Assembly: GCF_902506145.1 (NCBI RefSeq)
Contig: NZ_LR733520.1
Location: forward strand, 654,057-718,056
Direction: 5' to 3'
DNA from: Burkholderia sp. 8Y
GTDB taxonomy: Bacteria > Pseudomonadota > Gammaproteobacteria > Burkholderiales > Burkholderiaceae
Length of the DNA stretch: 64,000 nt
Positions 17,879 to 25,943 of this stretch are shown here, in pieces. The notes beneath the pieces were generated by a model that made no database searches, was not told the DNA's origin, and saw nothing but the letters and a program-made list of their open reading frames with translations. Position 1 is the stretch's first letter. Every line of letters begins with the position of its first letter. Made by a program: the position numbers and the translations under genes.

Positions 17879-18997
17879 TTAGAACGAGTGCTGAATGCCC
17901 GCGTACACGCCCGTTTGGCTGCGGCCAGGGAACGGATTGTCCGTCGAAGCGGCCGAACCGAAGCTGTTCGCGTTGAGGCCGTAGTTCGCCGTCTTGCTGT
18001 TCTGCACGGTCGCCACTTGCAGGTCGAACAACGTGCGCTTCGACAAGTTGTACGAACCGCCGACCGTGTACATGGTCGCGTTGCCCGCGCCGTTGTTGCC
18101 GTTCACGTGATAGACGGCAGCGGTCAGCGCCGCAGCCGGCGAGGCTTGCCACGTCACGCCGCCCCATTCGTGATCGAGCGTGGTGGACTCGCCGGGCAAC
18201 TGGCCCGTCATGCCGGACGAACGGATGGCCTGATAACCCGCCTGAACCTTGAATTGGCCGAGAAACACGTTGGCCATGGCCGAGTATTCGCGGGAGTACG
18301 CATAGACGCCCTGCGTCGTGCCATAGCTGCCCCCGAGCTGACCGTTGGCGGGATTGCGGATCTCGTCGTACATGCCGCGCACCTGTAGATACGGCGACGT
18401 GTACGTGACGTACGCGCCTGCTTCACGGCCTTGCGGCGTCGTGCCATTACCGTTCCAGTTGGTCGCATTGGAGAGCGCGTATTGGCCGTAGAAGTCGAAG
18501 CCCGCGAACTTCGGCGATTGATACGAGATGTTATTGCTCGATTGCGGCCAGTTGCGGCCACGCACCAGCGAAGCGGACGACCAGTTCGACTGTCCGAACG
18601 GATCAAAGTCCCATACGCCGTTCGACACGAACAGTTCGCGGCCCAGCAGCACCGTACCGAAGCTGTTGTTGGCGATACCCACCGTCGCCCAGCGATTGAA
18701 GAGACCGTTGCTCGGACCCGCGCCCGTCATGGTATTGAAACTGCCTTCGAGCTGGAACACGGCGCGATTGCCGCCGCCCAGGTCTTCAGTGCCCTTTAAG
18801 CCCCAGAGGCTGGTGCCCCAGTCGCCGCTTTCGGCGCGGATGCGACTCGCGGTCACGTTCGACGCCGCGCCGGTCGGCACGCCATTCATGTATTCAAGTC
18901 CTGCGTCCAGGCGTCCGTATAGCGTCACGCTGCTTTGAGCATGCGCCGCCGCGCCGAACGTGAGCAGCGCAGCCGCTGCGAGCAAAGCCTTTTTCAT
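17879..18997 (-). CDS. Gram-negative general porin
   Basis: The 372-residue outer-membrane protein has a signal peptide (MKKALLAAAALLTFGAAAHA, mature start Q-S-S-V-T-L-Y-G-R-L-D). It ends in the beta-barrel terminal phenylalanine (G-I-Q-H-S-F). It belongs to the 16-stranded trimeric porin family of Burkholderiales and is paralogous to the porin at 19245-20414. Proximity to the glucose genes and a HexR-like site upstream suggest a role in sugar uptake. The barrel itself does not reveal a substrate. Confidence 0.93.
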   Translation of the reverse strand: MKKALLAAAALLTFGAAAHAQSSVTLYGRLDAGLEYMNGVPTGAASNVTASRIRAESGDWGTSLWGLKGTEDLGGGNRAVFQLEGSFNTMTGAGPSNGLFNRWATVGIANNSFGTVLLGRELFVSNGVWDFDPFGQSNWSSASLVRGRNWPQSSNNISYQSPKFAGFDFYGQYALSNATNWNGNGTTPQGREAGAYVTYTSPYLQVRGMYDEIRNPANGQLGGSYGTTQGVYAYSREYSAMANVFLGQFKVQAGYQAIRSSGMTGQLPGESTTLDHEWGGVTWQASPAAALTAAVYHVNGNNGAGNATMYTVGGSYNLSKRTLFDLQVATVQNSKTANYGLNANSFGSAASTDNPFPGRSQTGVYAGIQHSF

Positions 18998-19045
18998 ATC
19001 TCCTCCAACTCCGTGTCAAAAGTGAAACAAGTGGCGCTGGAATTT

Positions 19046-19060
19046 TGAAGGAGAACTACA
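19046..19060 (-). promoter_or_regulatory. Weak HexR-like operator before porin 1
   Basis: On the plus strand it reads TGAAGGAGAACTACA, which matches 11 of 15 positions of the zwf operator, with one half-site (AACTACA) intact. It lies 49 bases upstream of the porin ATG. It is a candidate only, since the second half-site is poor. Confidence 0.4.
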
Positions 19061-19146
19061 TTTTTGGAGAGCTGCGTCTGTACTTTTGATTCAATTTGAC
19101 AAGTGAGGCAACATTCCCCGGCCGCGATGCGAATGCTCGGGCCAAT

Positions 19147-19182
19147 AAAAAACGGTGCGACACCCTTACGGGTACCGCACCG
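19147..19182 (-). terminator. Terminator after the second porin
   Basis: CGGTGCG and CGCACCG arms with an additional inner ACCC/GGGT pairing follow a run of six A on the plus strand, a T-run for minus-strand transcripts. It is about 60 bases past the porin stop at 19245. Confidence 0.8.
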
Positions 19183-19244
19183 ATACGCGCCTCTCGCAGC
19201 AGCGTGAAAACCTTATAGAACTGTTCTTGCCTCAGACTCGCCGA

Positions 19245-20414
19245 TTAGAACGAGTGCTGAATGCCGGCGTACACGCCCGTCTGGCTGTGGCCAGCGAACG
19301 GGTTGTCCGTCGCGGCGGCCGTGCCGAAGTTGTTGGCGTTCAGGCCGTAGTTGGCGGTCTTGCTGTTCTGCACCGTGGCGACCTGCAGATCGAACAGCGT
19401 GCGCTTGGACAGGTTGTACGAGCCGCCGACCGTGTAGATGGTCGCGTTACCCGCGCCGTTGTTGCCGTTCACGTGGTAGACCGCGCCGATCAGGGCCGCC
19501 GCCGGCGTTGCTTGCCACGTCACGCCGCCCCATTCGTGGTCGAGCGTGGTCGGCTGGCCGGGCAACTGGCCCGTCATGCCCGAAGAACGGATCGCCTGGT
19601 AAGCGCCCTGAACCTTGAACTGGCCGAGGAACAGGTTGAACATCGCCGTGTACTCGCGCGAGTACGCGTAGACGCCGTTGCCGTTCGCGTTGTTCGTGCC
19701 GGTCGTGCCGCCGTTGAGCGCGTTGTACGCGCCGCCGAGCAGACCGTTGGCCGGGTTGCGGATTTCGTCGTACATGCCGCGAATCTGGAAGAGCGGCGTG
19801 GTGTACGTGATGTACGCGCCGCCTTCGCGGCCTTGCGCCGTCGTGCCGTTACCGTTCCAGTTCGTCGCGTTCGAGAGCGAGTACTGACCGTAGAAGTCGA
19901 AGCCCGCGAACTTCGGCGACTGGTACGAAATGTTGTTGCTCGATTGCGGCCAGTTGCGGCCACGCACCAGCGAAGCGGACGACCAGTTCGACTGACCGAA
20001 CGGATCGAAGTCCCACACGCCGTTCGCGATGAAGAGTTCGCGGCCCAAGAGCAGCGTACCGAACTGGTTGTTGGCGACACCGACGGTCGCCCAACGATTG
20101 AAGATGCCGTTGTTGCCCGGGCCTTGACCCGTCATGGTGTTGAAGCTGCCTTCCAACTGGAACACGGCGCGATAGCCGCCGCCCAGATCTTCGACGCCCT
20201 TCATGCCCCAAAGGCTCGTACCCCAGTCGCCGCTTTCCGCACGGAAGCGGTGCGACGAGCCGGTGGCCGCGCCATTGGCGCCGACGCCGGTCGGCACGCC
20301 GTTCATGTACTCCAGACCGGCGTCCAGGCGGCCATAGAGCGTCACGCTGCTTTGAGCCTGAGCCACCGCGCTGAACGTCAGCAGTGCTGCTGCCGCGAGC
20401 AAAGCTTTCTTCAT
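19245..20414 (-). CDS. Gram-negative general porin, tandem paralogue
   Basis: The 389-residue porin has signal peptide M-K-K-A-L-L-A-A-A-A-L-L-T-F-S-A-V-A-Q-A and ends G-I-Q-H-S-F. It is nearly colinear with the neighbouring porin. The main differences are an added Gly/Asn/Thr-rich loop (around residues 240-258, G-G-T-T-G-T-N-N-A-N-G-N-G) and a few extra residues near position 48, as expected for variable surface loops. Two ATGs are adjacent; the second (20414) keeps the normal spacing from GGAGGAG and aligns with the paralogue. Confidence 0.93.
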   Translation of the reverse strand: MKKALLAAAALLTFSAVAQAQSSVTLYGRLDAGLEYMNGVPTGVGANGAATGSSHRFRAESGDWGTSLWGMKGVEDLGGGYRAVFQLEGSFNTMTGQGPGNNGIFNRWATVGVANNQFGTLLLGRELFIANGVWDFDPFGQSNWSSASLVRGRNWPQSSNNISYQSPKFAGFDFYGQYSLSNATNWNGNGTTAQGREGGAYITYTTPLFQIRGMYDEIRNPANGLLGGAYNALNGGTTGTNNANGNGVYAYSREYTAMFNLFLGQFKVQGAYQAIRSSGMTGQLPGQPTTLDHEWGGVTWQATPAAALIGAVYHVNGNNGAGNATIYTVGGSYNLSKRTLFDLQVATVQNSKTANYGLNANNFGTAAATDNPFAGHSQTGVYAGIQHSF

Positions 20415-20600
20415 CATCTCCTCCAACCCTGTCAAGAAATAGAACCAAGTGCTGCCGTGTGCGGCTGGATGCGAGCGCATCCGACCGGAAATTGTTTTTC
20501 GAGGAACGACACACGCGTAACGACAGTGCTCGTGACAATCCGCGCGTCATGGGCGCGAATCTGACGCCGATCCGTCGATCGGTGTCTCCTCACTTTGTTT

Positions 20601-20615
20601 TGAAGTAAAACTACT
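20601..20615 (-). promoter_or_regulatory. HexR-like operator before porin 2
   Basis: The plus strand reads TGAAGTAAAACTACT, matching 12 of 15 positions of the perfect zwf operator and keeping both GT/AC cores. It is 187 bases upstream of the porin start. A second inverted repeat, TTGGTA-N7-TACCAA, lies at 20632-20650 and may be a further regulator site. Confidence 0.5.
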
Positions 20616-20650
20616 TTTTGTGCACTTCGTTTTGGTACTTTAGTTACCAA

Positions 20651-20896
20651 TTTAACAAATTACGTCACACTCGCCAAAGAAATTTGACGCTCCCAGAGGC
20701 GGTGTGTCAAAAACGCAAAGCCGGTGTGGTATGCGCGCGACCCACAGCATGGGAAACGGCCTGCAAAGCCTTATGCGGCAAGGCGCTGCGGGCGGGCAAG
20801 TTTCGGGGTCAGGTTTCTCGCCTATTGACGCGCGGGCGTCTCGGCGCTAGACGGCCGGATCGGGCTCAAAACGGCGTCCAGCGGAGCGCGGGCATG
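20651..20896. other. Intergenic stretch between porin 2 promoter and amino-acid ABC genes
   Basis: About 245 bases. I see no supported gene. An open frame runs through in one direction but has no family-like sequence or ribosome-binding site. Confidence 0.5.
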
Positions 20897-20920
20897 AAAA
20901 AAGCGCCTCGAGGGCGCTTT
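20897..20920 (-). terminator. Terminator after the amino-acid ABC operon
   Basis: AAAGCGCC / GGCGCTTT arms around a TCGA-centred loop, with an A-run on the left for minus-strand termination, 22 bases past the stop at 20942. Confidence 0.8.
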
Positions 20921-20941
20921 CTTGGTCGGACGGCTTTTCGG

Positions 20942-21721
20942 CTATTTCAGGCTGCCGGAAAGAAACTGCTTGAGCCGCTCGCTCTTCGGATTGGCAAAGA
21001 CGTCGTTCGGACGACCCTCCTCTTCGATGCGTCCCTGATGCAGGAACACGACGTGGTTCGACACGTTGCGCGCGAACGCCATTTCGTGCGTGACGACGAT
21101 CATCGTGCGGCCTTCCTCGGCGAGCGTCTGCATCACCTTCAGCACTTCGCCGACGAGTTCGGGATCGAGCGCGGACGTCGGTTCGTCGAAGAGCATCACG
21201 TCGGGGTGCATCGCGAGCGCGCGCGCGATGGCGACGCGCTGCTGCTGACCGCCCGACAAATGCGACGGGTACTGCTTCTCGAGGCGTGGCGCGAGCCCGA
21301 CCTTCTCCAGATAGGTGCGGGCGCGGTCCTCCGCTTCCTTCTTCGGCAGGCCGAGCACGTTCACGGGTGCTTCGGTCACGTTCTCCAGCACGTTCATGTG
21401 CGACCAGAGGTTGAAGTGCTGAAACACCATCGACAGTTTCAAGCGAACCTGCCGCAACTGCTTCGCGTCGGCGACCTTCAGCGCGCCGGTCTTGTCCATC
21501 ATCGTGCGGACTTCGGCGCCGTCGACAAAAATGCGCCCGCGGTTCGGCTGCTCGAGGAAGTTGATACAGCGCAGCATCGTGCTCTTGCCGGAGCCCGACG
21601 ACCCGATGATGCTGATCACATCGCCGGCGTTCGCCTTCAGCGATACGCCTTTCAGCACTTCGTTGCTGCCGTACTGCTTGTGAATGTCGTCGACGAAAAG
21701 CGTGTGCTTCTGGGAATTCAT
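20942..21721 (-). CDS. hisP: polar amino-acid ABC transporter ATP-binding protein (HisP-like)
   Basis: The 259-residue ATPase has Walker [10 protein letters not shown] (about 37-45), signature L-S-G-G-Q-Q-Q-R and Walker [10 protein letters not shown]. The order [16 protein letters not shown] and the overall length match HisP of the histidine / lysine-arginine-ornithine transporter. It is third in the minus-strand run after two permeases. The basic amino-acid substrate is inferred from family likeness only. Confidence 0.88.
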   Translation of the reverse strand: MNSQKHTLFVDDIHKQYGSNEVLKGVSLKANAGDVISIIGSSGSGKSTMLRCINFLEQPNRGRIFVDGAEVRTMMDKTGALKVADAKQLRQVRLKLSMVFQHFNLWSHMNVLENVTEAPVNVLGLPKKEAEDRARTYLEKVGLAPRLEKQYPSHLSGGQQQRVAIARALAMHPDVMLFDEPTSALDPELVGEVLKVMQTLAEEGRTMIVVTHEMAFARNVSNHVVFLHQGRIEEEGRPNDVFANPKSERLKQFLSGSLK

Positions 21722-21748
21722 GTGCGGTCCTGTAGCCCGATTGCCTGC

Positions 21749-22462
21749 TTATTTGCCTTGAGGCCGCAGGTACGCGAGCCAGCGATGCTCGGCGCGGCGG
21801 AACATCCACACGAGCGCGAACGAAATGACGAGGTAGAGCAGCGCGGCGATGCCGAACGCCTGGAACGACTGATACGTCGCGGAGTTCACGTCACGCGCGA
21901 TCTTCAGGATGTCCGGCACCGTCGCAGTGAACGCGACGGTCGTCGCGTGCAGCATGAGGATGACTTCGTTGCTGTAGTACGGCAACGCGCGGCGCAGCGC
22001 CGAGGGCAGAATCACACGGCGATACAGCGTGAAGCTCGACATGCCGTACGCGCGCGCCGCTTCGATCTCGCCATAGGGCGTCGCCTTGATCGCGCCGGCG
22101 AAGATTTCCGTCGTATAGGCGCAGGTGTTGAGCGTGAACGCGAGCAGCGTGCAGTTCATGCCGCTGCGAAAGAACTCGGCGAGCAGCATGTGATCGCGCA
22201 CGACCTGCAGGCTGTAGAGGCCCGTGTAGCAGAGGAGCAACTGAACGTAGAGCGGCGTGCCGCGAAACACGTACGTGTAGAGCCACACGCCGCGCGAAAG
22301 CAGCTTGTTCTTCGAGACGCGCGCCACGGCGAGCGGCACCGACAGACAAAACCCGAGGCCGATGGAAACGACGAGCAGCCACATCGTGATGGCGAGACCG
22401 GTAATCCGGTAGCCGTCGGTGAAAAGGTAGTTCTTCCAGAATTCCTGGATGATTTCGATCAT
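21749..22462 (-). CDS. hisM: polar amino-acid ABC transporter permease (HisM-like)
   Basis: The 237-residue permease starts M-I-E-I-I-Q-E-F-W-K-N-Y-L-F-T-D-G-Y-R-I-T-G, close to HisM. It has about five helices and the ATPase-contact loop around A-I-K-A-T-P-Y-G-E-I-E-A-A-R-A-Y-G-M-S. It sits between the two other components, with 27 bases to hisP. It forms the membrane heterodimer with the permease upstream. Confidence 0.88.
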   Translation of the reverse strand: MIEIIQEFWKNYLFTDGYRITGLAITMWLLVVSIGLGFCLSVPLAVARVSKNKLLSRGVWLYTYVFRGTPLYVQLLLCYTGLYSLQVVRDHMLLAEFFRSGMNCTLLAFTLNTCAYTTEIFAGAIKATPYGEIEAARAYGMSSFTLYRRVILPSALRRALPYYSNEVILMLHATTVAFTATVPDILKIARDVNSATYQSFQAFGIAALLYLVISFALVWMFRRAEHRWLAYLRPQGK

Positions 22463-22514
22463 GAAGTCCGCCGCTCTTGAATGCTAATAAGGCTGGATGG
22501 CTGAATGCCGCAGG

Positions 22515-23201
22515 TTACAGGTCCGCCTTGCGCACGCCGATGGAGTAGCGCCGCTCCAGCCAGATCAGCACGAAGTTCGACACCGTGGTGATGACGAGAT
22601 ACACGACGCCGGCGAGCAGCGTGAAGAAGAAGAAACGCTGCGTGCCCTTGCCGGCGTCCTGCGCGGCCTTCACCACGTCGGCCAAGCCGATGATCGACAC
22701 CAGCGCCGTCGCCTTCACCATCACCTGCCAGTTATTGCCGATGCCCGGCAGCGCGAAGCGCATCATCTGCGGAAACATGATGCGCGAGAAGGTTTGCCAC
22801 GGCGTCATGCCGTAGGCCGCGCCGGCTTCGAGCTGGCCGCGCGGCACGGACAGAAACGCGCCCCGGAACGTTTCCGTGAAGTACGCGCCGTAGATGAAGC
22901 CGAGCACGAGAATGCCCGCGAGAAACGGATCGATGTCGATCTGGTCCCAGCCGAGCTGGTCGGTGAGCAGGTTCAGCCAGATCTGGATGCTGTAGAAGAG
23001 CAAAAGCATCAGCACGAGGTCCGGTACGCCGCGAATCAGCGTGGTGTAGACCGTGCCGATGCCCGACGCGATGCGGCTCTTCGAGAGCTTCGCCGCCGCC
23101 CCGATGAGGCCGATCACGAAGGCGAACGCCAGCGACAGCACCGCGAGCTTGACGGTCTGCCAGGTGCCCGCGAGGATCAGCGGACCGTAGCCTTGCAACA
23201 T
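22515..23201 (-). CDS. hisQ: polar amino-acid ABC transporter permease (HisQ-like)
   Basis: The 228-residue permease starts M-L-Q-G-Y-G-P-L-I-L-A-G-T-W-Q-T-V-K-L-A, very close to HisQ. The contact loop reads S-V-P-R-G-Q-L-E-A-G-A-A-Y-G-M-T. An open frame continues upstream to 23387, but that extension is low-complexity and the ATG at 23201 gives the family length. It is the first gene of the run. The periplasmic binding protein that usually accompanies it is not within the window, so it must be encoded elsewhere. Confidence 0.88.
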   Translation of the reverse strand: MLQGYGPLILAGTWQTVKLAVLSLAFAFVIGLIGAAAKLSKSRIASGIGTVYTTLIRGVPDLVLMLLLFYSIQIWLNLLTDQLGWDQIDIDPFLAGILVLGFIYGAYFTETFRGAFLSVPRGQLEAGAAYGMTPWQTFSRIMFPQMMRFALPGIGNNWQVMVKATALVSIIGLADVVKAAQDAGKGTQRFFFFTLLAGVVYLVITTVSNFVLIWLERRYSIGVRKADL

Positions 23202-23631
23202 GGTGATTCCTTGATAAGGTGCGCCATTTCCATTCGCGCACGAAGCGGCTCGCCGCCGTCGCTCGCCACCGCGCCGCGCAATTCGGCGCGGCCCGCGTTG
23301 CGGATCGTCTCGTTTCTTTCCGGCGCCGCTTGCGGCCTGCGTGCCGGCGGTCCGTATTCTAGGTGGCCAAAATTGGCGAGCATGCACGAAACCGTGAACG
23401 CCGCGAATCTCGCGGATGCCGCGCGCCGGCGTTTCCGAAGGCGTTGCAGCGACGCCGCCACCCGAAAAGCGCGGTATTTTACCCGAACCCGGCTCGCGCG
23501 CGGCGATAGCCGGACAAGTCCGATTACATCCATCGGCGGGACGGTGTAGTGCCGTTGCGCTCGTTGTTCCGTCGAGCGGCCGCCCTTACATTGTCTCCAT
23601 CGCAGTTCAACGTCTACACCGGGAGCACAAC
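23202..23631. other. Divergent intergenic region, hisQ / pirin
   Basis: 430 bases between divergent genes. No supported gene. It should hold both promoters, but no clear operator or riboswitch was recognised. Confidence 0.4.
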
Positions 23632-24330
23632 ATGTTCGAGATTCGCCGCAGCAACGAACGCGGTCACGCCAACCACGGCTGGCTGGACTCGTATCACAGC
23701 TTCTCGTTCGCCGATTATCACGATCCGCAGCACGTCCACTTCGGCGCGCTGCGCGTGATCAACGAAGACCGCGTCGCGGGCGGGCAGGGCTTCGGCACGC
23801 ACGGTCATCGCGACATGGAAATCGTGAGCTACGTGCTGGAAGGCGCGCTCGCGCATCGCGACAGCATGGGCAACGGATCGACGATCCGCCCTGGCGACGT
23901 GCAGCGCATGAGCGCCGGCACCGGCGTGCGGCACAGCGAGTTCAACGGCTCGCCGACCGAGACGGCGCATTTCCTGCAAATCTGGATCATCCCCGATGCG
24001 CCGGGCGGCGCGCCTGGCTACGAGGAAAAGCGTTTCCCTGACGATGAAAAGCGCGGCCGCCTGCGCGTGATCGCTTCGCCGGAAGGCGTGGAGGGTTCGG
24101 TCAAGATCGGCGCCGACGCGCGGATTTTCGCAGGCCTGTTCGATGGCGGTGAACGCGCCGAGTTCGACGTGCCGGCGGGCCGCCGCGTGTACGTTCACGT
24201 GGCGCGCGGCACGGTGTCGGTGAACGGCGAGGCGCTTGCCGCCGGCGATGCCGCGAAGATCGAGGACATCGCCAAAGTCACGATCGACGGCGGCGAGCAG
24301 GCGGAAGTGCTGTTGTTCGATCTGGCGTGA
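23632..24330 (+). CDS. pirin family protein (YhhW-like)
   Basis: The 232-residue bicupin starts M-F-E-I-R-R-S-N-E-R-G-H-A-N-H-G-W-L-D-S-Y-H-S-F-S-F, the pirin opening. Metal ligands are expected in G-T-H-G-H-R-D-M-E and E-F-N-G-S and in H-S-E-F. Members of the YhhW group show quercetin 2,3-dioxygenase activity in vitro; the physiological role is uncertain. The ATG at 23632 was chosen because upstream sequence lacks likeness. It is a single gene followed by a strong terminator. Confidence 0.92.
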   Translation: MFEIRRSNERGHANHGWLDSYHSFSFADYHDPQHVHFGALRVINEDRVAGGQGFGTHGHRDMEIVSYVLEGALAHRDSMGNGSTIRPGDVQRMSAGTGVRHSEFNGSPTETAHFLQIWIIPDAPGGAPGYEEKRFPDDEKRGRLRVIASPEGVEGSVKIGADARIFAGLFDGGERAEFDVPAGRRVYVHVARGTVSVNGEALAAGDAAKIEDIAKVTIDGGEQAEVLLFDLA

Positions 24331-24345
24331 TCGGCCGTTGATATG

Positions 24346-24378
24346 AAACCGCGGGCTCGCGCCCGCGGTTTTTTTTTT
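24346..24378 (+). terminator. Strong terminator after the pirin gene
   Basis: Eleven-base arms AAACCGCGGGC / GCCCGCGGTTT with a four-base loop, followed by a run of T. It separates the pirin from the convergent Spy/CpxP-like gene. Confidence 0.9.
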
Positions 24379-24395
24379 GCGCCTGAAAGAACCGC

Positions 24396-24998
24396 TTACG
24401 GCTTCGGGGTCGCCGACGCGCCAAGTGCGCCCTGAGCGCCCGGTGCCGCATCCGGCCCGCCGCGATGCTTGCCCCAGCGTTCGTGCATCTTCTGCTCGTG
24501 CTCGTGCATGCGGGCGAAGTGCTTCTTGAGCGCCGTGCTCACCGTCGTCTTCTGCTGATCGTTCAGCGAGTTATAGAAATTGAGCCAGGCGGTCGCCGTC
24601 TGCTCATGCAATTGCATTTGCTGCTGCTCGAGCTTCTGATGCGCGGCGTGCATCGCGTTCAGGTCGAGAATCGGCTGATTCTGCATCGACTCGAACTGCT
24701 CGTGCATCTGGCGATGACTTTCCCGCATGGCGTTGTGGTTCTGCTTCATCGTGTCGATGGCCGTCTGCCAGAGCTTTTCCTGATCCGCGTTCAGCTTCAA
24801 CTCGCCGTGCAACTGGTCGAGCTGCTTCTGCATGCGCATTTCCATGTGGTGACCACCGGGGCCGCCAGGACCGCCCATCATGCCCGGAGTGCCGGGCGGC
24901 GGCGCGTTCGGCGCGTCGCTGGTGGCGGCGTGGGCCGCGCCGAAGGTCAGCGCGAGCGCGGTAGCCGTGGCAGCAAGAATGCGATATTGCTTGTTCAT
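24396..24998 (-). CDS. Spy/CpxP-like periplasmic chaperone
   Basis: The 200-residue protein has a signal peptide (1-24, A-A-H-A-A), a short Gly/Pro/Met-rich stretch and then long charged helices rich in Gln, Met and His. The repeated L-x-L-x-x-x-Q pattern (E-L-K-L-N-A-D-Q-E-K-L-W and S-L-N-D-Q-Q-K-T) is characteristic of the LTXXQ/Spy/CpxP family. Such proteins bind misfolded periplasmic proteins and damp Cpx-type signalling. It is divergent from an OmpR/EnvZ-type pair, matching the cpxP-cpxRA arrangement. Confidence 0.75.
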   Translation of the reverse strand: MNKQYRILAATATALALTFGAAHAATSDAPNAPPPGTPGMMGGPGGPGGHHMEMRMQKQLDQLHGELKLNADQEKLWQTAIDTMKQNHNAMRESHRQMHEQFESMQNQPILDLNAMHAAHQKLEQQQMQLHEQTATAWLNFYNSLNDQQKTTVSTALKKHFARMHEHEQKMHERWGKHRGGPDAAPGAQGALGASATPKP

Positions 24999-25120
24999 CG
25001 TGAGACTCCCTGAATGTTGACGGAGCCGAATGCGCGGGGTTCATCGAGGACCGCGCCGGGTCGGTGAGACACAGCGTAGAGGTTCGTCCCGGCGCGCGTG
25101 TTACCGGCCGGCCATTTCGT

Positions 25121-25135
25121 ATTACGCTGGTTTAC
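25121..25135 (-). promoter_or_regulatory. CpxR-box-like direct repeat facing the Spy/CpxP-like gene
   Basis: On the minus strand it reads GTAAA-CCAGC-GTAAT, two near-identical pentamers with a 5-base spacer, as in the CpxR consensus GTAAA-N5-GTAAA. It lies 123 bases upstream of the chaperone start. Confidence 0.6.
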
Positions 25136-25149
25136 GCGCTGCTTTCGCG

Positions 25150-25164
25150 GTAACACCCCGTAAC
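25150..25164 (+). promoter_or_regulatory. CpxR-box-like direct repeat facing the two-component operon
   Basis: The sequence GTAAC-ACCCC-GTAAC is an exact pentamer repeat with a 5-base spacer, 57 bases upstream of the response regulator ATG, suggesting autoregulation. Confidence 0.6.
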
Positions 25165-25220
25165 CCTTTGGCGCGCGCAGGCCGCCGACCGGCCGGGACT
25201 CACGCGCTAAACTTCTTTCC

Positions 25221-25943
25221 ATGACTACACAAATTCTTGTCGTCGACGACGACGCCGAACTGCGCGACCTCTTGCGCGACTATCTCGTCCGGCAGGGCAT
25301 CGAAGTATCGGTGCTGCACGACGCCGGTTCGCTCGAACGCCGGCTCGAGCGCGAGCGCCCCGATCTGATCGTCCTCGATCTCATGATGCCGGGCGTCGAC
25401 GGCCTGACCGCGTTGCGCAAGCTGCGCGCATCGGGCGACGACATCCCCGTCATCATGCTGACCGCGCGCGCGGACGACGTGGACCGCATCGTCGGTCTGG
25501 AACTGGGCGCGGACGATTACCTCGGCAAGCCGTTCAACCCGCGCGAATTGCTGGCGCGCGTGCAAGCCGTGCTGCGCCGCCGCCGCACCATTCCGTCCGC
25601 CGCGCCCGAGCAGCGCGAGCCGTACTCGTTTGGCCGCTTCCGGCTGGATTTCCAGTCGCGCACGCTGCAACACGACGGAAAGCCGATCACCTTGTCCGGC
25701 AGCGAATTCGCGCTGCTCAAGATCTTCGTGAATCACCCGATGCGCACGCTCACGCGCGAGCGCCTGCTCGAACTGCTGCACGGCCCGGAATACGACGGCA
25801 CGGACCGCGGCATCGACGTGCAGGTGTGGCGCCTGAGGCGCATTCTGGAGAGCGATCCGTCCGCCCCGCGCTTCATCCAGACGGTGCGGGGACGCGGCTA
25901 CGTGTTCGTGCCGGACGGCGAGCAAAATGCGCCGGCCCATTGA
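25221..25943 (+). CDS. OmpR-family response regulator, CpxR-like
   Basis: The 240-residue regulator has a receiver domain (1-120) with acidic residues D10/D11, phospho-acceptor D53 (L-I-V-L-D-L-M-M-P) and K103 in L-G-K-P-F. A winged-helix DNA-binding domain follows (about 140-232), ending T-V-R-G-R-G-Y-V-F. It overlaps the kinase gene by 17 bases, so the pair is translationally coupled. Context (divergent Spy/CpxP-like gene with direct-repeat boxes between them) supports an envelope-stress role, but sequence alone cannot separate CpxR from other OmpR-type regulators. Confidence 0.9.
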   Translation: MTTQILVVDDDAELRDLLRDYLVRQGIEVSVLHDAGSLERRLERERPDLIVLDLMMPGVDGLTALRKLRASGDDIPVIMLTARADDVDRIVGLELGADDYLGKPFNPRELLARVQAVLRRRRTIPSAAPEQREPYSFGRFRLDFQSRTLQHDGKPITLSGSEFALLKIFVNHPMRTLTRERLLELLHGPEYDGTDRGIDVQVWRLRRILESDPSAPRFIQTVRGRGYVFVPDGEQNAPAH

